The notes beneath the pieces were generated by a model. It was not told the origin of the DNA and made no database searches. It saw only the letters and a list, made by a program, of their open reading frames with translations. Of a stretch of 29,624 nt of DNA, positions 1 through 7,890 are shown in pieces; within the stretch, counting starts at the first letter, position 1, and every line of letters starts with the position of its first letter. The DNA is from UBA8437 sp003445035 (GTDB lineage: Bacteria > Planctomycetota > Planctomycetia > Planctomycetales > Planctomycetaceae): positions 1 to 29,624 of the forward strand of contig CALCHI010000278.1 of NCBI GenBank assembly GCA_937901285.1. The letters are read 5' to 3'. The position numbers and the translations under genes are program-made.

Positions 1-1273
1 CGTACGTCCCACCCGCGCGGAAACCCCCACCGGCCAGCCACATGCTGAAGCCGTAGGTGTTGTGATCGCGTCCCACCTGCCTCGGCCCGGCGTCGTTCTG
101 GATCACGGGCAGACGGCCCATCTCGCCACCCCAGTGCACGACCGTGGAATCGAGCAATCCCCTCTGTTTCAGGTCAGCGACCAGCGCGGCCGCCGGACGG
201 TCAACCTTCAGGCACGAGGCGGGCAGGCTCTGACGAATCGAGCCGTGGTGATCCCAGTACTGGTTCTTGGTGAATAGCTGTACGAACCGCACGCCCCGTT
301 CGACCAGTCGTCGGGCGATCAGGCAACGCGTACCGAATTCGACGGTCGCCTTGTCGTCCAGCCCGTACATTGCGTGCGTCGTCTTCGACTCGCGGCTGAT
401 GTCCAGTGCCTCGCGGGCAGCGGTCTGCATGCGAGCCGCCAGCCGGAAATTGGCGATCCTCGCCTCGAGTTCCAGTTCCCCCTTTCGGCTTGCGATGTGA
501 CGCTGGTTCAGCCGGGTCAACAGGTCGAGATAATTCAACTGCACCTTTCCGCGAAAACTTTCCGGCGGTTCCAGGTTCAGGATCCTCGGTTCGCGCGGTC
601 GCACCACCGTTCCCTGGAACAGGGACGGCAGCCAGCCGTTTGACCAGTTGAGCACACCCTCGACCGGCAGGCCGCGGGGGTCGGTCATCGCGACATAGGC
701 GGGCAACTCGTCGGTGTCGGCACCCAGTCCGAAAGTCAGCCAACTGCCCAGTGCCGGCCGGCCCCGCTGGGTCCGACCGGTGTTCATCGCATGGATCGAC
801 TGGCCGTGGTTGTTCACCCCGGTGTGCATCGAGCGGATGACCAGGATGTCGTCGACGACATCCGACAGGCCCGGCAGCAGTTCCGAGAGCGGTGTGCCGC
901 ATTCTCCGTGCCGGCGGAACTTCCACGGGCTGCCCAGCACGCGGGAACTCGCCTGGGCCGCGTTGTCGTACTTGATCGTGCCGGGAAACTGCTTTCCGTC
1001 GAGACGGTTCAGTTCGGGCTTGGGGTCCATCAGGTCGACCTGGCTGGGGCCGCCCTGCATGAACATCGAGATCATCGCCGTCGCCTGGGGAGTCTTGCGA
1101 GGATGCTTGGGCAACAGGTCGAACGACTGCCGTGCCAGCTCGGGTTTCACCGGAGCCGCCTGCAGACCGTCTCGCTGCATGGCCCACGACATCGCCAGCG
1201 GCGCCAGGCTCATCGCTCCCTGGGCCAGGAAATGACGGCGTGCGGATCGTATGGCATCCGTGTCGGTTTTCAT
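1..1273 (-). CDS. DUF1501 family exported protein, C-terminus cut by window edge
   Basis: Reading the minus strand from the ATG at 1273 gives an uninterrupted frame of about 424 codons to the window edge. The N-terminus has a Tat-like leader (ARRHFL followed by a hydrophobic stretch, residues ~11-30). DUF1501 signatures follow: MFMQGGPSQVDLMDPKPEL, the RSMHT segment, RRLVERGVRFVQL, YWDHHGS, a WGGEMGR block and GRDHN near the cut. DUF1501 proteins belong to the alkaline-phosphatase/sulfatase-like fold clan; the Asp/His-rich motifs resemble metal ligands, but no reaction is established. A GAGGA ribosome site lies about 9 bases before the ATG. The gene starts 49 bases after the PSD1 gene at 1323-4136, the usual planctomycete order PSD1 then DUF1501, so the two probably share one transcript. 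Roughly 40-50 C-terminal residues should lie outside the window. Confidence 0.93.
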   Translation of the reverse strand, partial: MKTDTDAIRSARRHFLAQGAMSLAPLAMSWAMQRDGLQAAPVKPELARQSFDLLPKHPRKTPQATAMISMFMQGGPSQVDLMDPKPELNRLDGKQFPGTIKYDNAAQASSRVLGSPWKFRRHGECGTPLSELLPGLSDVVDDILVIRSMHTGVNNHGQSIHAMNTGRTQRGRPALGSWLTFGLGADTDELPAYVAMTDPRGLPVEGVLNWSNGWLPSLFQGTVVRPREPRILNLEPPESFRGKVQLNYLDLLTRLNQRHIASRKGELELEARIANFRLAARMQTAAREALDISRESKTTHAMYGLDDKATVEFGTRCLIARRLVERGVRFVQLFTKNQYWDHHGSIRQSLPASCLKVDRPAAALVADLKQRGLLDSTVVHWGGEMGRLPVIQNDAGPRQVGRDHNTYGFSMWLAGGGFRAGGTY

Positions 1274-1322
1274 TCCGGGTGTCCTCGCGTTGTTGCGGCC
1301 GCACCGGCGACCGCCAGGTCGT

Positions 1323-4136
1323 TCAATCCACGTACAGGAAGCGGTTGGCGCTGAGCAATGCCTGGCAGAGGCTTGCCAAGGCACGTTGCGGGGGCGTTGC
1401 CTTATCGTTCTTCGTGGCCACCTTGCCAAAGGCCTCGGACTGCCGTTCGACAAACGACAGCAGATCGCCGATCACTTCGGGGTCGGGATCGACACCGTAA
1501 GCCAACCGCCACGCCCGCAGCACCTGCGACCGTCGATCCGGTCCCGCCTCGGTCACGACCCGACTGGCCAGTCGTTCGGAATACTCGATCACGAAATCAC
1601 TGTTCATCAGCATCAGCGACTGCGGGGCCACATTGGACGAGGGTCTCTTGGAACAGTTGGGCGTCATCACCGGGACGTCGAATGTCTCCAGCACACCCAG
1701 GGGCCGTGTGCGGCGAACCTGCACGTACAGGCTCCGACGAAACTGCTCGCCTTCCAGGTCAATCGTCTTGGTCGGCTTCCGTTCGCCATCCAGGTTCTCC
1801 TTGCCCAGCACGATCTGCCCGACGGCGTCTTCCATCACCGAGACCGGCTGGCCGAACATCCCCGAGTTCATCGACCCCGAGATGGCCAGGATCGCATCAC
1901 GGAGGGCTTCGGATTCCAGCCGGCGAATCGACATGCGGCCCACCAGCAGGTTGTCCGGGTCGATACGATCCAGCTCGAGCGTTCGGCTCGACGACTGGCG
2001 AAAGGCCCACGAGTCGAGGATCAGCCGGTGCAACCGCTTGATCTGCCATCCGCTGCGAACGAATTCGTCGGCCAGCCAGTCGAGCAATCCGGGGTGAGTG
2101 GGCCGTTCGCCCAGCACGCCGAAATCGCCGGGGGAGGAAACCAGCCCGCGGCCGAAATGGTGCATCCAGATCCGATTGACGATCACGCGTGCCACCAGCG
2201 GATGACGTCCGCTGACAAGGTGACGAGCGTAGGCCAGTCGCCGCCCTGTCGTCGGCACCGCCTTGTCGTTGACCGGCAACTTCACCGGTACGTGCAGGTT
2301 CACGACCGACAGTTCACCCGGCTCGACCTTCTGCTGGGGCTGCTGGTGGTCCCCTCGATAAAAGACAAACGTCGCCGGCACCTTGCCGGGCACCTCGGTC
2401 AATGCCCTCAGGAAACCCTCGTTCGGAATCCGGGCCCGGATCTCCTCCGCCCGGGCCGCGAACGTCTTCAGGTCGGCGGCGGCCTTTTCGGATCGTAACC
2501 GGATGGCGGTCTTGCGGTCGGCCTCGAGTTCAGCGGCGGCCTTGGGATTCAGTTTCGCCAGGCTGGCTGCCGTGACCTTCACACCGGGATTCGCCTTCCG
2601 GGTTTCTGCCAGGAACCTCTTTTCCTTCTGCTTCCGCTCGGCGTCCAGCTTTCCGGCCCGTACGTCGCGACGGCGGTCATAGAGGTACAACGACCCGGCA
2701 CTGATGTTGGCCACGCTGGGATACTTTTTCAGCAGCGTCTTCTGCTCGTCGCTGCGCTTGCCCGACGCCAACCTGTAGGCCGTCTGCAGCGGCTTGCGGA
2801 CCCCCTCGGGAACCAGCAACAGCTCTTCCTCGAGGGTCCTGGTGATATAGAACTCGGTTTTCTTCTTCTTCTCCTGGTCGACTTTGACCGCCTCAGCCTC
2901 GATCCGCTTCTTCTCCGCCCTGTCGGAGTCGGTGTAGAGCGATAACTTGCGGCCGTCGGGTGTCCGCCAGCTCTTCGGATCAAGAGCCGGTTCAAAGATC
3001 GCCCGGATGCGGTAATAATCCGCCTGGCTGATCGGATCGTAGCGGTGGTCGTGACACCGGGCACAACCGACCGTCAGACCCAGCAGTGACGTGGAGACAA
3101 TGCGGATCGTGTCGGCGACGACCTCGTTGCGGGCCACCACGGCAACGACCCCGCCGGACCCGGTGCCATCGGGAGCCATTCTCAGGAAACCGGTCGCTGC
3201 CAACGCCTCGATCTGCTCGGGACTCAACGTTTGACCCGGCGGCGGCACCAGTTCGTCGCCGGCCAATTGCTGCACGACGAACTTATCGAACGGCTGATCT
3301 TCGTTGAACGAGCGAATCACGTAATCCCGAAAGCGAAACGCCGACGGGCGAATGCGATCATCGTCGCTGTAGCCTTCCGAATCGGCATAGCCGGCCGCAT
3401 CAAGCCAGTGGCGGCCCCAGCGCTCGCCATACCGTGGCGACGCCATCAGCCGCTGCACCAGCCGCTGCCACGCCCCCGGTTCCTGGTCCTCGACAAACCG
3501 TCGCACCTGTTCGGGCGTCGGCGGCAGGCCGACCAGGTCGAACGTCACCCGTCGGACCAGTACGGCCCGGGTGGCCGGATCGGACATCGCCAATCCCCGT
3601 TCCTCGAGCCGTTTCAGCAGAAACGCGTCTATCGGCGTGCGTAGCTGGTGAGAATTGCCGACCACAGGGACCGCAGGACGTCGCACGGGCTGGAACGACC
3701 AGAAGCTCCTGTCCTCCTCAGAGAGGTAATTGCCTCCCTCGATCGTCTCCGGTTCGGGCCGAGCCGTGACGGCCCCGGCGGCAATCCACTTCCGGATCAC
3801 TTCGATCTCCTCGGACGTCAGACGCTTCTCGCCCGGTGGCATCTCGCCCAGGGAAATCCGATCCAACAGGTACGACTCGTCGGGCTGTCCCGCGACAATC
3901 GCCGCACCGGATTCTCCACCGCGAACGAGCCATCGTCGCAGCCGGAGATCGAGCTTCCCCTTGGCCACGCTGGACTCGCCGTGGCAGAGAAAGCAGTGAG
4001 TCTTGAGGATGGGGCGGACGTGCTTCTCGAACGTCACCGGTTCAGCAGCCGAGACGATCGAACCACCGACAACACCGATCGCCAACGCGACGGTCATCAT
4101 CTTGCGTCGTCCCAACATGCTGCTCTGCCTTGTCAT
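1323..4136 (-). CDS. PSD1 protein: planctomycete cytochrome c domain + DUF1549 + DUF1553
   Basis: A 937-residue exported protein. A signal peptide (hydrophobic TVALAIGVVGGSIVSAA) comes first, then a PSCyt1 domain with a CFLCH haem motif at about residues 48-52. DUF1549 spans about 166-385 (PIDAFLLKRLEERGL, TFDLVGLPPTPEQV, YGERWGRHWLD) and contains a second CxxCH (CARCH, ~358-362). A Lys/Glu-rich, probably coiled middle section follows, then DUF1553 in the C-terminal third (VNRIWMHHFGRGLV, FGVLGERPTHPGLLDWLA). The ATG at 4136 was preferred over one 16 codons upstream because it puts the signal peptide at the very start and a GAGAGAGG purine run lies just before it. The two haem-type motifs suggest periplasmic electron transfer or oxidoreductase chemistry (inference; the substrate is unknown). 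Its partner DUF1501 lies directly downstream. Confidence 0.95.
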   Translation of the reverse strand: MTRQSSMLGRRKMMTVALAIGVVGGSIVSAAEPVTFEKHVRPILKTHCFLCHGESSVAKGKLDLRLRRWLVRGGESGAAIVAGQPDESYLLDRISLGEMPPGEKRLTSEEIEVIRKWIAAGAVTARPEPETIEGGNYLSEEDRSFWSFQPVRRPAVPVVGNSHQLRTPIDAFLLKRLEERGLAMSDPATRAVLVRRVTFDLVGLPPTPEQVRRFVEDQEPGAWQRLVQRLMASPRYGERWGRHWLDAAGYADSEGYSDDDRIRPSAFRFRDYVIRSFNEDQPFDKFVVQQLAGDELVPPPGQTLSPEQIEALAATGFLRMAPDGTGSGGVVAVVARNEVVADTIRIVSTSLLGLTVGCARCHDHRYDPISQADYYRIRAIFEPALDPKSWRTPDGRKLSLYTDSDRAEKKRIEAEAVKVDQEKKKKTEFYITRTLEEELLLVPEGVRKPLQTAYRLASGKRSDEQKTLLKKYPSVANISAGSLYLYDRRRDVRAGKLDAERKQKEKRFLAETRKANPGVKVTAASLAKLNPKAAAELEADRKTAIRLRSEKAAADLKTFAARAEEIRARIPNEGFLRALTEVPGKVPATFVFYRGDHQQPQQKVEPGELSVVNLHVPVKLPVNDKAVPTTGRRLAYARHLVSGRHPLVARVIVNRIWMHHFGRGLVSSPGDFGVLGERPTHPGLLDWLADEFVRSGWQIKRLHRLILDSWAFRQSSSRTLELDRIDPDNLLVGRMSIRRLESEALRDAILAISGSMNSGMFGQPVSVMEDAVGQIVLGKENLDGERKPTKTIDLEGEQFRRSLYVQVRRTRPLGVLETFDVPVMTPNCSKRPSSNVAPQSLMLMNSDFVIEYSERLASRVVTEAGPDRRSQVLRAWRLAYGVDPDPEVIGDLLSFVERQSEAFGKVATKNDKATPPQRALASLCQALLSANRFLYVD

Positions 4137-4159
4137 TTCCGGCCTCTCTCCGCACGGTC

Positions 4160-4176
4160 CCGAGAGATTCTCTCGG
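4160..4176. promoter_or_regulatory. Short perfect hairpin in PSD1 leader region
   Basis: CCGAGAG-ATT-CTCTCGG is a 7-bp perfect inverted repeat with a 3-base spacer, 24 bases upstream of the PSD1 start at 4136. It lies between the divergently transcribed PSD1 and cyclophilin-like genes. It could be an operator or a 5'-leader hairpin; nothing in the sequence decides between these. Confidence 0.35.
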
Positions 4177-4306
4177 CTGTCCAATCAATTCTCCTGACCG
4201 GTGGGAAGGACATCAATGCGAGACCACCCAACGGCCGGGTCACTTGAATGTTGTTTATCGACCTCGCATCCTGATTCCAACTCGCTCCACCCCGGGACTG
4301 TCCACC

Positions 4307-4681
4307 ATGTCGCACCTGATCCGCCTGCGAGTCGGCGACCTCGAGTTCGAGGCCCAGTTGAACGAATCCGAGACCGCCCAGGCCATCTACGACGCGTTGC
4401 CCATCGAGGGCCTGGGAAACCGGTGGGGCGAGGAGTACTACTTCCGGATCGACGTGCAACAGACCGAAGCCGATGACGCCCGATCCGAAATGGCCGTCGG
4501 AGAACTGGCCTACTGGCCACCCGGCACGGCGTTCTGCATCTTCTTCGGACCGACCCCGGCCTCCTTCGGCAACGAACCCCGGGCGGCCAGTCCGGTCAAC
4601 CCGATCGGTCACATCAACGAGGACTGCTCGGAATTGTCTGAACTGGACGGCAGCGAGCCAATCGTGATCGAGGCGATGTGA
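4307..4681 (+). CDS. Cyclophilin-like domain protein (PF04126/COG2164 type)
   Basis: A 124-residue cytoplasmic protein with no signal peptide. It matches the small cyclophilin-like fold family (TM1367 type). Recognisable pieces are a central WGEEYYFRI strand and the family hallmark GELAYWPPGTAFCIFFGPTP (~residues 68-87), followed by an acidic C-terminus. The length fits the family norm of about 120 residues. The frame is open further upstream, but the ATG at 4307 opens the conserved domain directly (MSHLIRLRVGDLEFEAQL). The active-site residues of true peptidyl-prolyl isomerases are not evident, and the biochemical role of this family is not established. The gene stands alone, divergent from PSD1 and convergent with the BNR-repeat gene, whose stop codon is 3 bases away. 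Confidence 0.85.
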   Translation: MSHLIRLRVGDLEFEAQLNESETAQAIYDALPIEGLGNRWGEEYYFRIDVQQTEADDARSEMAVGELAYWPPGTAFCIFFGPTPASFGNEPRAASPVNPIGHINEDCSELSELDGSEPIVIEAM

Positions 4682-4684
4682 CGA

Positions 4685-5977
4685 TCAGGACTTCGCCGGC
4701 CAGGCGTCCGGCACGCGCCAGCGAACGATCTCGCCGGTGTCCTGCCGGTTGTGGTTGGGCGGCGGAGCACCGCGGCCGGGATCGACCGGCCCGTCACCGG
4801 GATTGTCGATCCGGTGCGTGTAGTAACCGGTGACCATCGTGCCGTCATGCAGTTGCACGCTGCGGGGATGGCCGCAGTAACCCGACCAGCTGTGCCACGA
4901 GAGAATGATCGGCTGATCCAGGGCCCAGGTCTTGCCGTTGTCATGGCTGCCGACGGCCTGGGTGCCGTAGGGGAACTGCCGGTTGCCATACAGCAGGATC
5001 ATCCGTCCGTCGGCCAGCTTCATCGGGTAGGCCCCGGCCGCCTGCAGCACTCCCAGGCCGGTGGGAACCGGATCGGTCCAGGTCCGTCCCGCGTCGTCGG
5101 AATGGAACTGGAAGGCCGCGTCACCGGCCTCCGAACCCAGCGGGGCGTTCTTGCCACCCGGCACCTGGTCGGCAAACGACTTCACCCGTCGGATCTGGGC
5201 AGCACTCGAACGGGTCACGCCGTAGATCCGCTTCTGCTCGGGCAGGTACTCGTAGCTGATCTCATCCGAATCGGTCCGGGTCGGAACCTGTGTCGGGTCG
5301 CCCCAGGTCCTGCCTCGATTGGTCGACCGGATCAGGTACGCATTCCACTTGTAGCCTCCGACGACACGATAGAGGTGCATGGCCAGGGTGCCGTCGTCGA
5401 GTTCGACAGGGCCGTGACATTCGCCCAGGCCCAGGCGACCGGTGCCGGGAACGATGTTCTTGGGGAACGCCCACGTCGACCAGGTCTTGCCGGCATCGGT
5501 CGACCGACTGATTCCTCCGGGGTGTCCCAGGATCAGCGTGCCGTCCTTCAGGCAACGGAATCCGCCGGTGCGACCCGGCATCTCGAGCACAACAGGTTTG
5601 CCGAATGTCCGGCCGTTGTCCCGGGAGTACTGCAATGTGCAGCGGGACTGCTTGTGCACCGGCGGCTCGATGAAACCGGCGACGATGACCGTCCCGTCGT
5701 CGAGCTGAGCGGCCTGGGGCTTGCCGGCCATCTCGAGTTTCACACGGACGGCCGGTTGCTGCTGTACGACCATCACCTCGTTCATGTCGACACTGTCGAA
5801 CCCGTTCCTCAGTCCCTTGGGCTTGGCATAGGGAACCGCGTTCTTCTTGTCGCGAGCCATCCCGGCGGCGGTCAGCGGCTTTCCCTTCGACGGTGCCGCC
5901 TCGGCCGGCGGCACCGAACCCACGGCCAATGTCCCCATGATCCCCAGGGCCGATCCGGTAAACGTACGTCGGTGCAT
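4685..5977 (-). CDS. Exported BNR/Asp-box (sialidase-like) beta-propeller protein
   Basis: A 430-residue protein with a Tat-like leader (HRRTFTGSALG followed by a hydrophobic run and an Ala-rich cleavage region). At least five Asp-boxes (S/T-x-D-x-G-x-T-W/F) are visible: SRDNGRTF, STDAGKTW, STNRGRTW, SDDAGRTW and SHDNGKTW. This is the pattern of a sialidase-superfamily propeller. The FRIP motif and arginine triad of true sialidases were not recognised, so the substrate may not be sialic acid. The start is uncertain. An ATG at 6010 overlaps the stop of the CoA-transferase beta gene (ATGA), while the ATG at 5977 has a GGGAG ribosome site and places the leader at the N-terminus; the latter is used. 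It is the last gene of a long minus-strand block. Confidence 0.88.
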   Translation of the reverse strand: MHRRTFTGSALGIMGTLAVGSVPPAEAAPSKGKPLTAAGMARDKKNAVPYAKPKGLRNGFDSVDMNEVMVVQQQPAVRVKLEMAGKPQAAQLDDGTVIVAGFIEPPVHKQSRCTLQYSRDNGRTFGKPVVLEMPGRTGGFRCLKDGTLILGHPGGISRSTDAGKTWSTWAFPKNIVPGTGRLGLGECHGPVELDDGTLAMHLYRVVGGYKWNAYLIRSTNRGRTWGDPTQVPTRTDSDEISYEYLPEQKRIYGVTRSSAAQIRRVKSFADQVPGGKNAPLGSEAGDAAFQFHSDDAGRTWTDPVPTGLGVLQAAGAYPMKLADGRMILLYGNRQFPYGTQAVGSHDNGKTWALDQPIILSWHSWSGYCGHPRSVQLHDGTMVTGYYTHRIDNPGDGPVDPGRGAPPPNHNRQDTGEIVRWRVPDAWPAKS

Positions 5978-6006
5978 GTTCGGTTTCTCCCGTTGCGCTT
6001 CGTCGG

Positions 6007-6789
6007 TCATCGCCCGATGACATATCCGTGCGGATCCACCTCGTCGCGGAGGACACGCAATTCCTGTTCACTGGGCGGCTCGGTCCCGATCAATTCGGAC
6101 GCCGCTCCGATTTCGAAGCCGGTCTGCTGCTGGACCTCATCAAGCGTCACGCCCGGATGCAGGCTGAGCACTTCCATCCGGCGTGTCTGATCATGGTAGC
6201 CCAGGATCGCCAGGTCGGTGATCACACGATACGGACCGGTTCCCGGCATCAATCCGGCCGCCTCGCGAGCTCCCGGCCCGTCGAGGTAACCGGGAGTGGT
6301 CATGAAATCGAGCTGTTCGACGAACCGACGGGGATCGTGGTTGGTCACCACCAGGGTCCGCCAGCACAGGCTCGCCAGGTCGTTGGCCCCACCACTGCCG
6401 GGAAACCGCACCCGCGGGTTGGCGTAGTCGTCACCGATCATCGTCGAGTTGAGATTCCCGTAGGGATCAATCTGGGCCCCGCCCAAAAACGTGTAGTCCA
6501 TCAACCCCCGCTGGCAGGTCTCCATCACCTCGCACATGCTGGTCGCCATCAGCCCGCGGTAGAACGTCCGCGAGTCTCCAACGCTGATCGGCATCGCGGG
6601 CAACTGCGGCGCCACCCCACCGGCCTCGAAGAACACCGTCAGGTCCGGGGCGTGCAGTCGCTGGGCCAGCATCGCCGCCGAGCAGGGCACTCCCGTCCCC
6701 ACGGCCACCGTGCGGCCATTCTCGAGCAACCGCGACGCGCAGGTCACCATCAGCTCCATCGCGTTGTAGTCGGTTGGCGAGTCGGACAT
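6007..6789 (-). CDS. Family I CoA-transferase, beta subunit
   Basis: A 260-residue cytoplasmic protein with the family I CoA-transferase beta fold. GTGVPCSAAMLAQRLHAPDL is followed by FFEAGG with Glu55, at the position of the catalytic Glu54 of the glutaconate CoA-transferase beta subunit. That Glu forms the acyl-glutamyl and CoA thioester intermediates in this family. The middle has GGAQIDPYGNLN and GSGGANDLA. The tail SLHPGVTLDEV...FEIG resembles the end of IpdB and related beta subunits. The alpha subunit lies just upstream (28-base gap) and the two should form the enzyme together. The acyl substrate cannot be read from sequence; glutaconate-, 3-oxoacid- or IpdAB-like activities are all possible. 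No clear ribosome site precedes the ATG at 6789. Its TGA overlaps an upstream ATG of the BNR gene. Confidence 0.9.
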   Translation of the reverse strand: MSDSPTDYNAMELMVTCASRLLENGRTVAVGTGVPCSAAMLAQRLHAPDLTVFFEAGGVAPQLPAMPISVGDSRTFYRGLMATSMCEVMETCQRGLMDYTFLGGAQIDPYGNLNSTMIGDDYANPRVRFPGSGGANDLASLCWRTLVVTNHDPRRFVEQLDFMTTPGYLDGPGAREAAGLMPGTGPYRVITDLAILGYHDQTRRMEVLSLHPGVTLDEVQQQTGFEIGAASELIGTEPPSEQELRVLRDEVDPHGYVIGR

Positions 6790-6817
6790 GGCGTACGGGG
6801 ATCGTGGATTGGGAGAA

Positions 6818-7819
6818 CTAGGATGTTTCCATGAACTCGAGTCGACGGAGTTCCTCGAGCCGATCAAGGCCACCGGCCCGGCGGACGTATTCCTGGTGAT
6901 CGGAGACCTCGAAGATGTGGTAATCCAGGAACCGGCGGTACTCGTCCAGGTCCTCTTCGACTGCCAGCCACTGCCCGATGTGTTCCTCATCCGAGTAGTA
7001 CTCGTAGGGCATGTTGCCGGGATAGCTTCCCAGCGGCACCTCGCAGACGGCATCGACACAGTAATAAGGAATGGCTGTTCGAGTCGGGTTGGAGCGAATC
7101 TCGTCGTTGCTGATCACTCTCTCGCAGGTGATGATCAATCGCTTGGCCGATCGGGCCACGTCGAGGTCGGCCACGCTGATCCCCTCGATCCGGCAATTGC
7201 CGAACGGGTCGGATTCGTGGACATGGATCACGGCGAGGTCGGGATAGAGTGCCGGCACGGCGACCATCGGTTCTTCGGTGAACGGGCAGACAATCTTCCT
7301 CGCAGCGCTGTGTTTCATCGTGTCGGTGCCAAGCACCGAGTGAGCCGGCAGAAAGGGCACACCCATCGCGGCGGCCCGGAACCGCAAGGCCAGCGTGTAG
7401 TTGCTCCACTCGGTGAATTCGACCTCGCCCGATTCCATCACCCGGCGGGCCTGCCGAGACAATCCGCGGGCCTCCAGTCCCACCACGTAGGCGTTGTCGA
7501 CCCGGGCCAGCACCTGGCCGCGTCCCATCAGGTTGCCGGCGCACATGACCTGGAAGTCGTGCGTCGAGGTGTGCCCGGCAAAGCCGAGGTCCTGCTTGTT
7601 CTGCCGGATGACCTCGTGGACCACCGCGGTCGGAATTCGATCTCCGCCGAAACCCCCGATGGCCAGGTAATCCCCGTCACCGAGCAGTCGGTCGACCGCA
7701 TCCGAGACCGTCGTCACCTTCTCGGTCATCGCGCGGGACTTCTGACGAAAGTCGGCCCGGGCGGCGATCGACGACGGATCGGTGAAGAGCTTGCCGGAAC
7801 CCTGTTCGAGCGTGTCCAT
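6818..7819 (-). CDS. Family I CoA-transferase, alpha subunit
   Basis: A 333-residue cytoplasmic protein. The Gly-rich family I alpha signature AIGGFGGDRIPTAVVHEVI lies at about residues 52-70. FLPAHSVLGTDTM and ALYPDLAVIHVHESDPFGNCR follow, typical of glutaconate CoA-transferase/IpdA-like alpha subunits. It pairs with the beta subunit 28 bases downstream. The N-terminal ~30 residues before the domain (GSGKLFTDPSSIAARADF) are longer than needed; an internal Met at about residue 31 is an alternative start but has no better ribosome site. The gene begins 71 bases after the tricorn gene ends, so it may belong to the same transcript. A role in acyl-CoA or aromatic/dicarboxylate catabolism is the likely context, but no dedicated catabolic neighbours identify the substrate. 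Confidence 0.9.
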   Translation of the reverse strand: MDTLEQGSGKLFTDPSSIAARADFRQKSRAMTEKVTTVSDAVDRLLGDGDYLAIGGFGGDRIPTAVVHEVIRQNKQDLGFAGHTSTHDFQVMCAGNLMGRGQVLARVDNAYVVGLEARGLSRQARRVMESGEVEFTEWSNYTLALRFRAAAMGVPFLPAHSVLGTDTMKHSAARKIVCPFTEEPMVAVPALYPDLAVIHVHESDPFGNCRIEGISVADLDVARSAKRLIITCERVISNDEIRSNPTRTAIPYYCVDAVCEVPLGSYPGNMPYEYYSDEEHIGQWLAVEEDLDEYRRFLDYHIFEVSDHQEYVRRAGGLDRLEELRRLEFMETS

Positions 7820-7890
7820 CGGGATGATTTTCAGGAGGAGTCGATCTGGAGTCGGTCAACGTAGCACGAGCGGGGTCGAGATTCCCAGCC

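Noticed and set aside
201..1304. 367-codon minus-strand frame at the left edge
   Set aside because: It overlaps the DUF1501 gene on the same strand in another frame. The DUF1501 frame has clear family motifs and this one does not.
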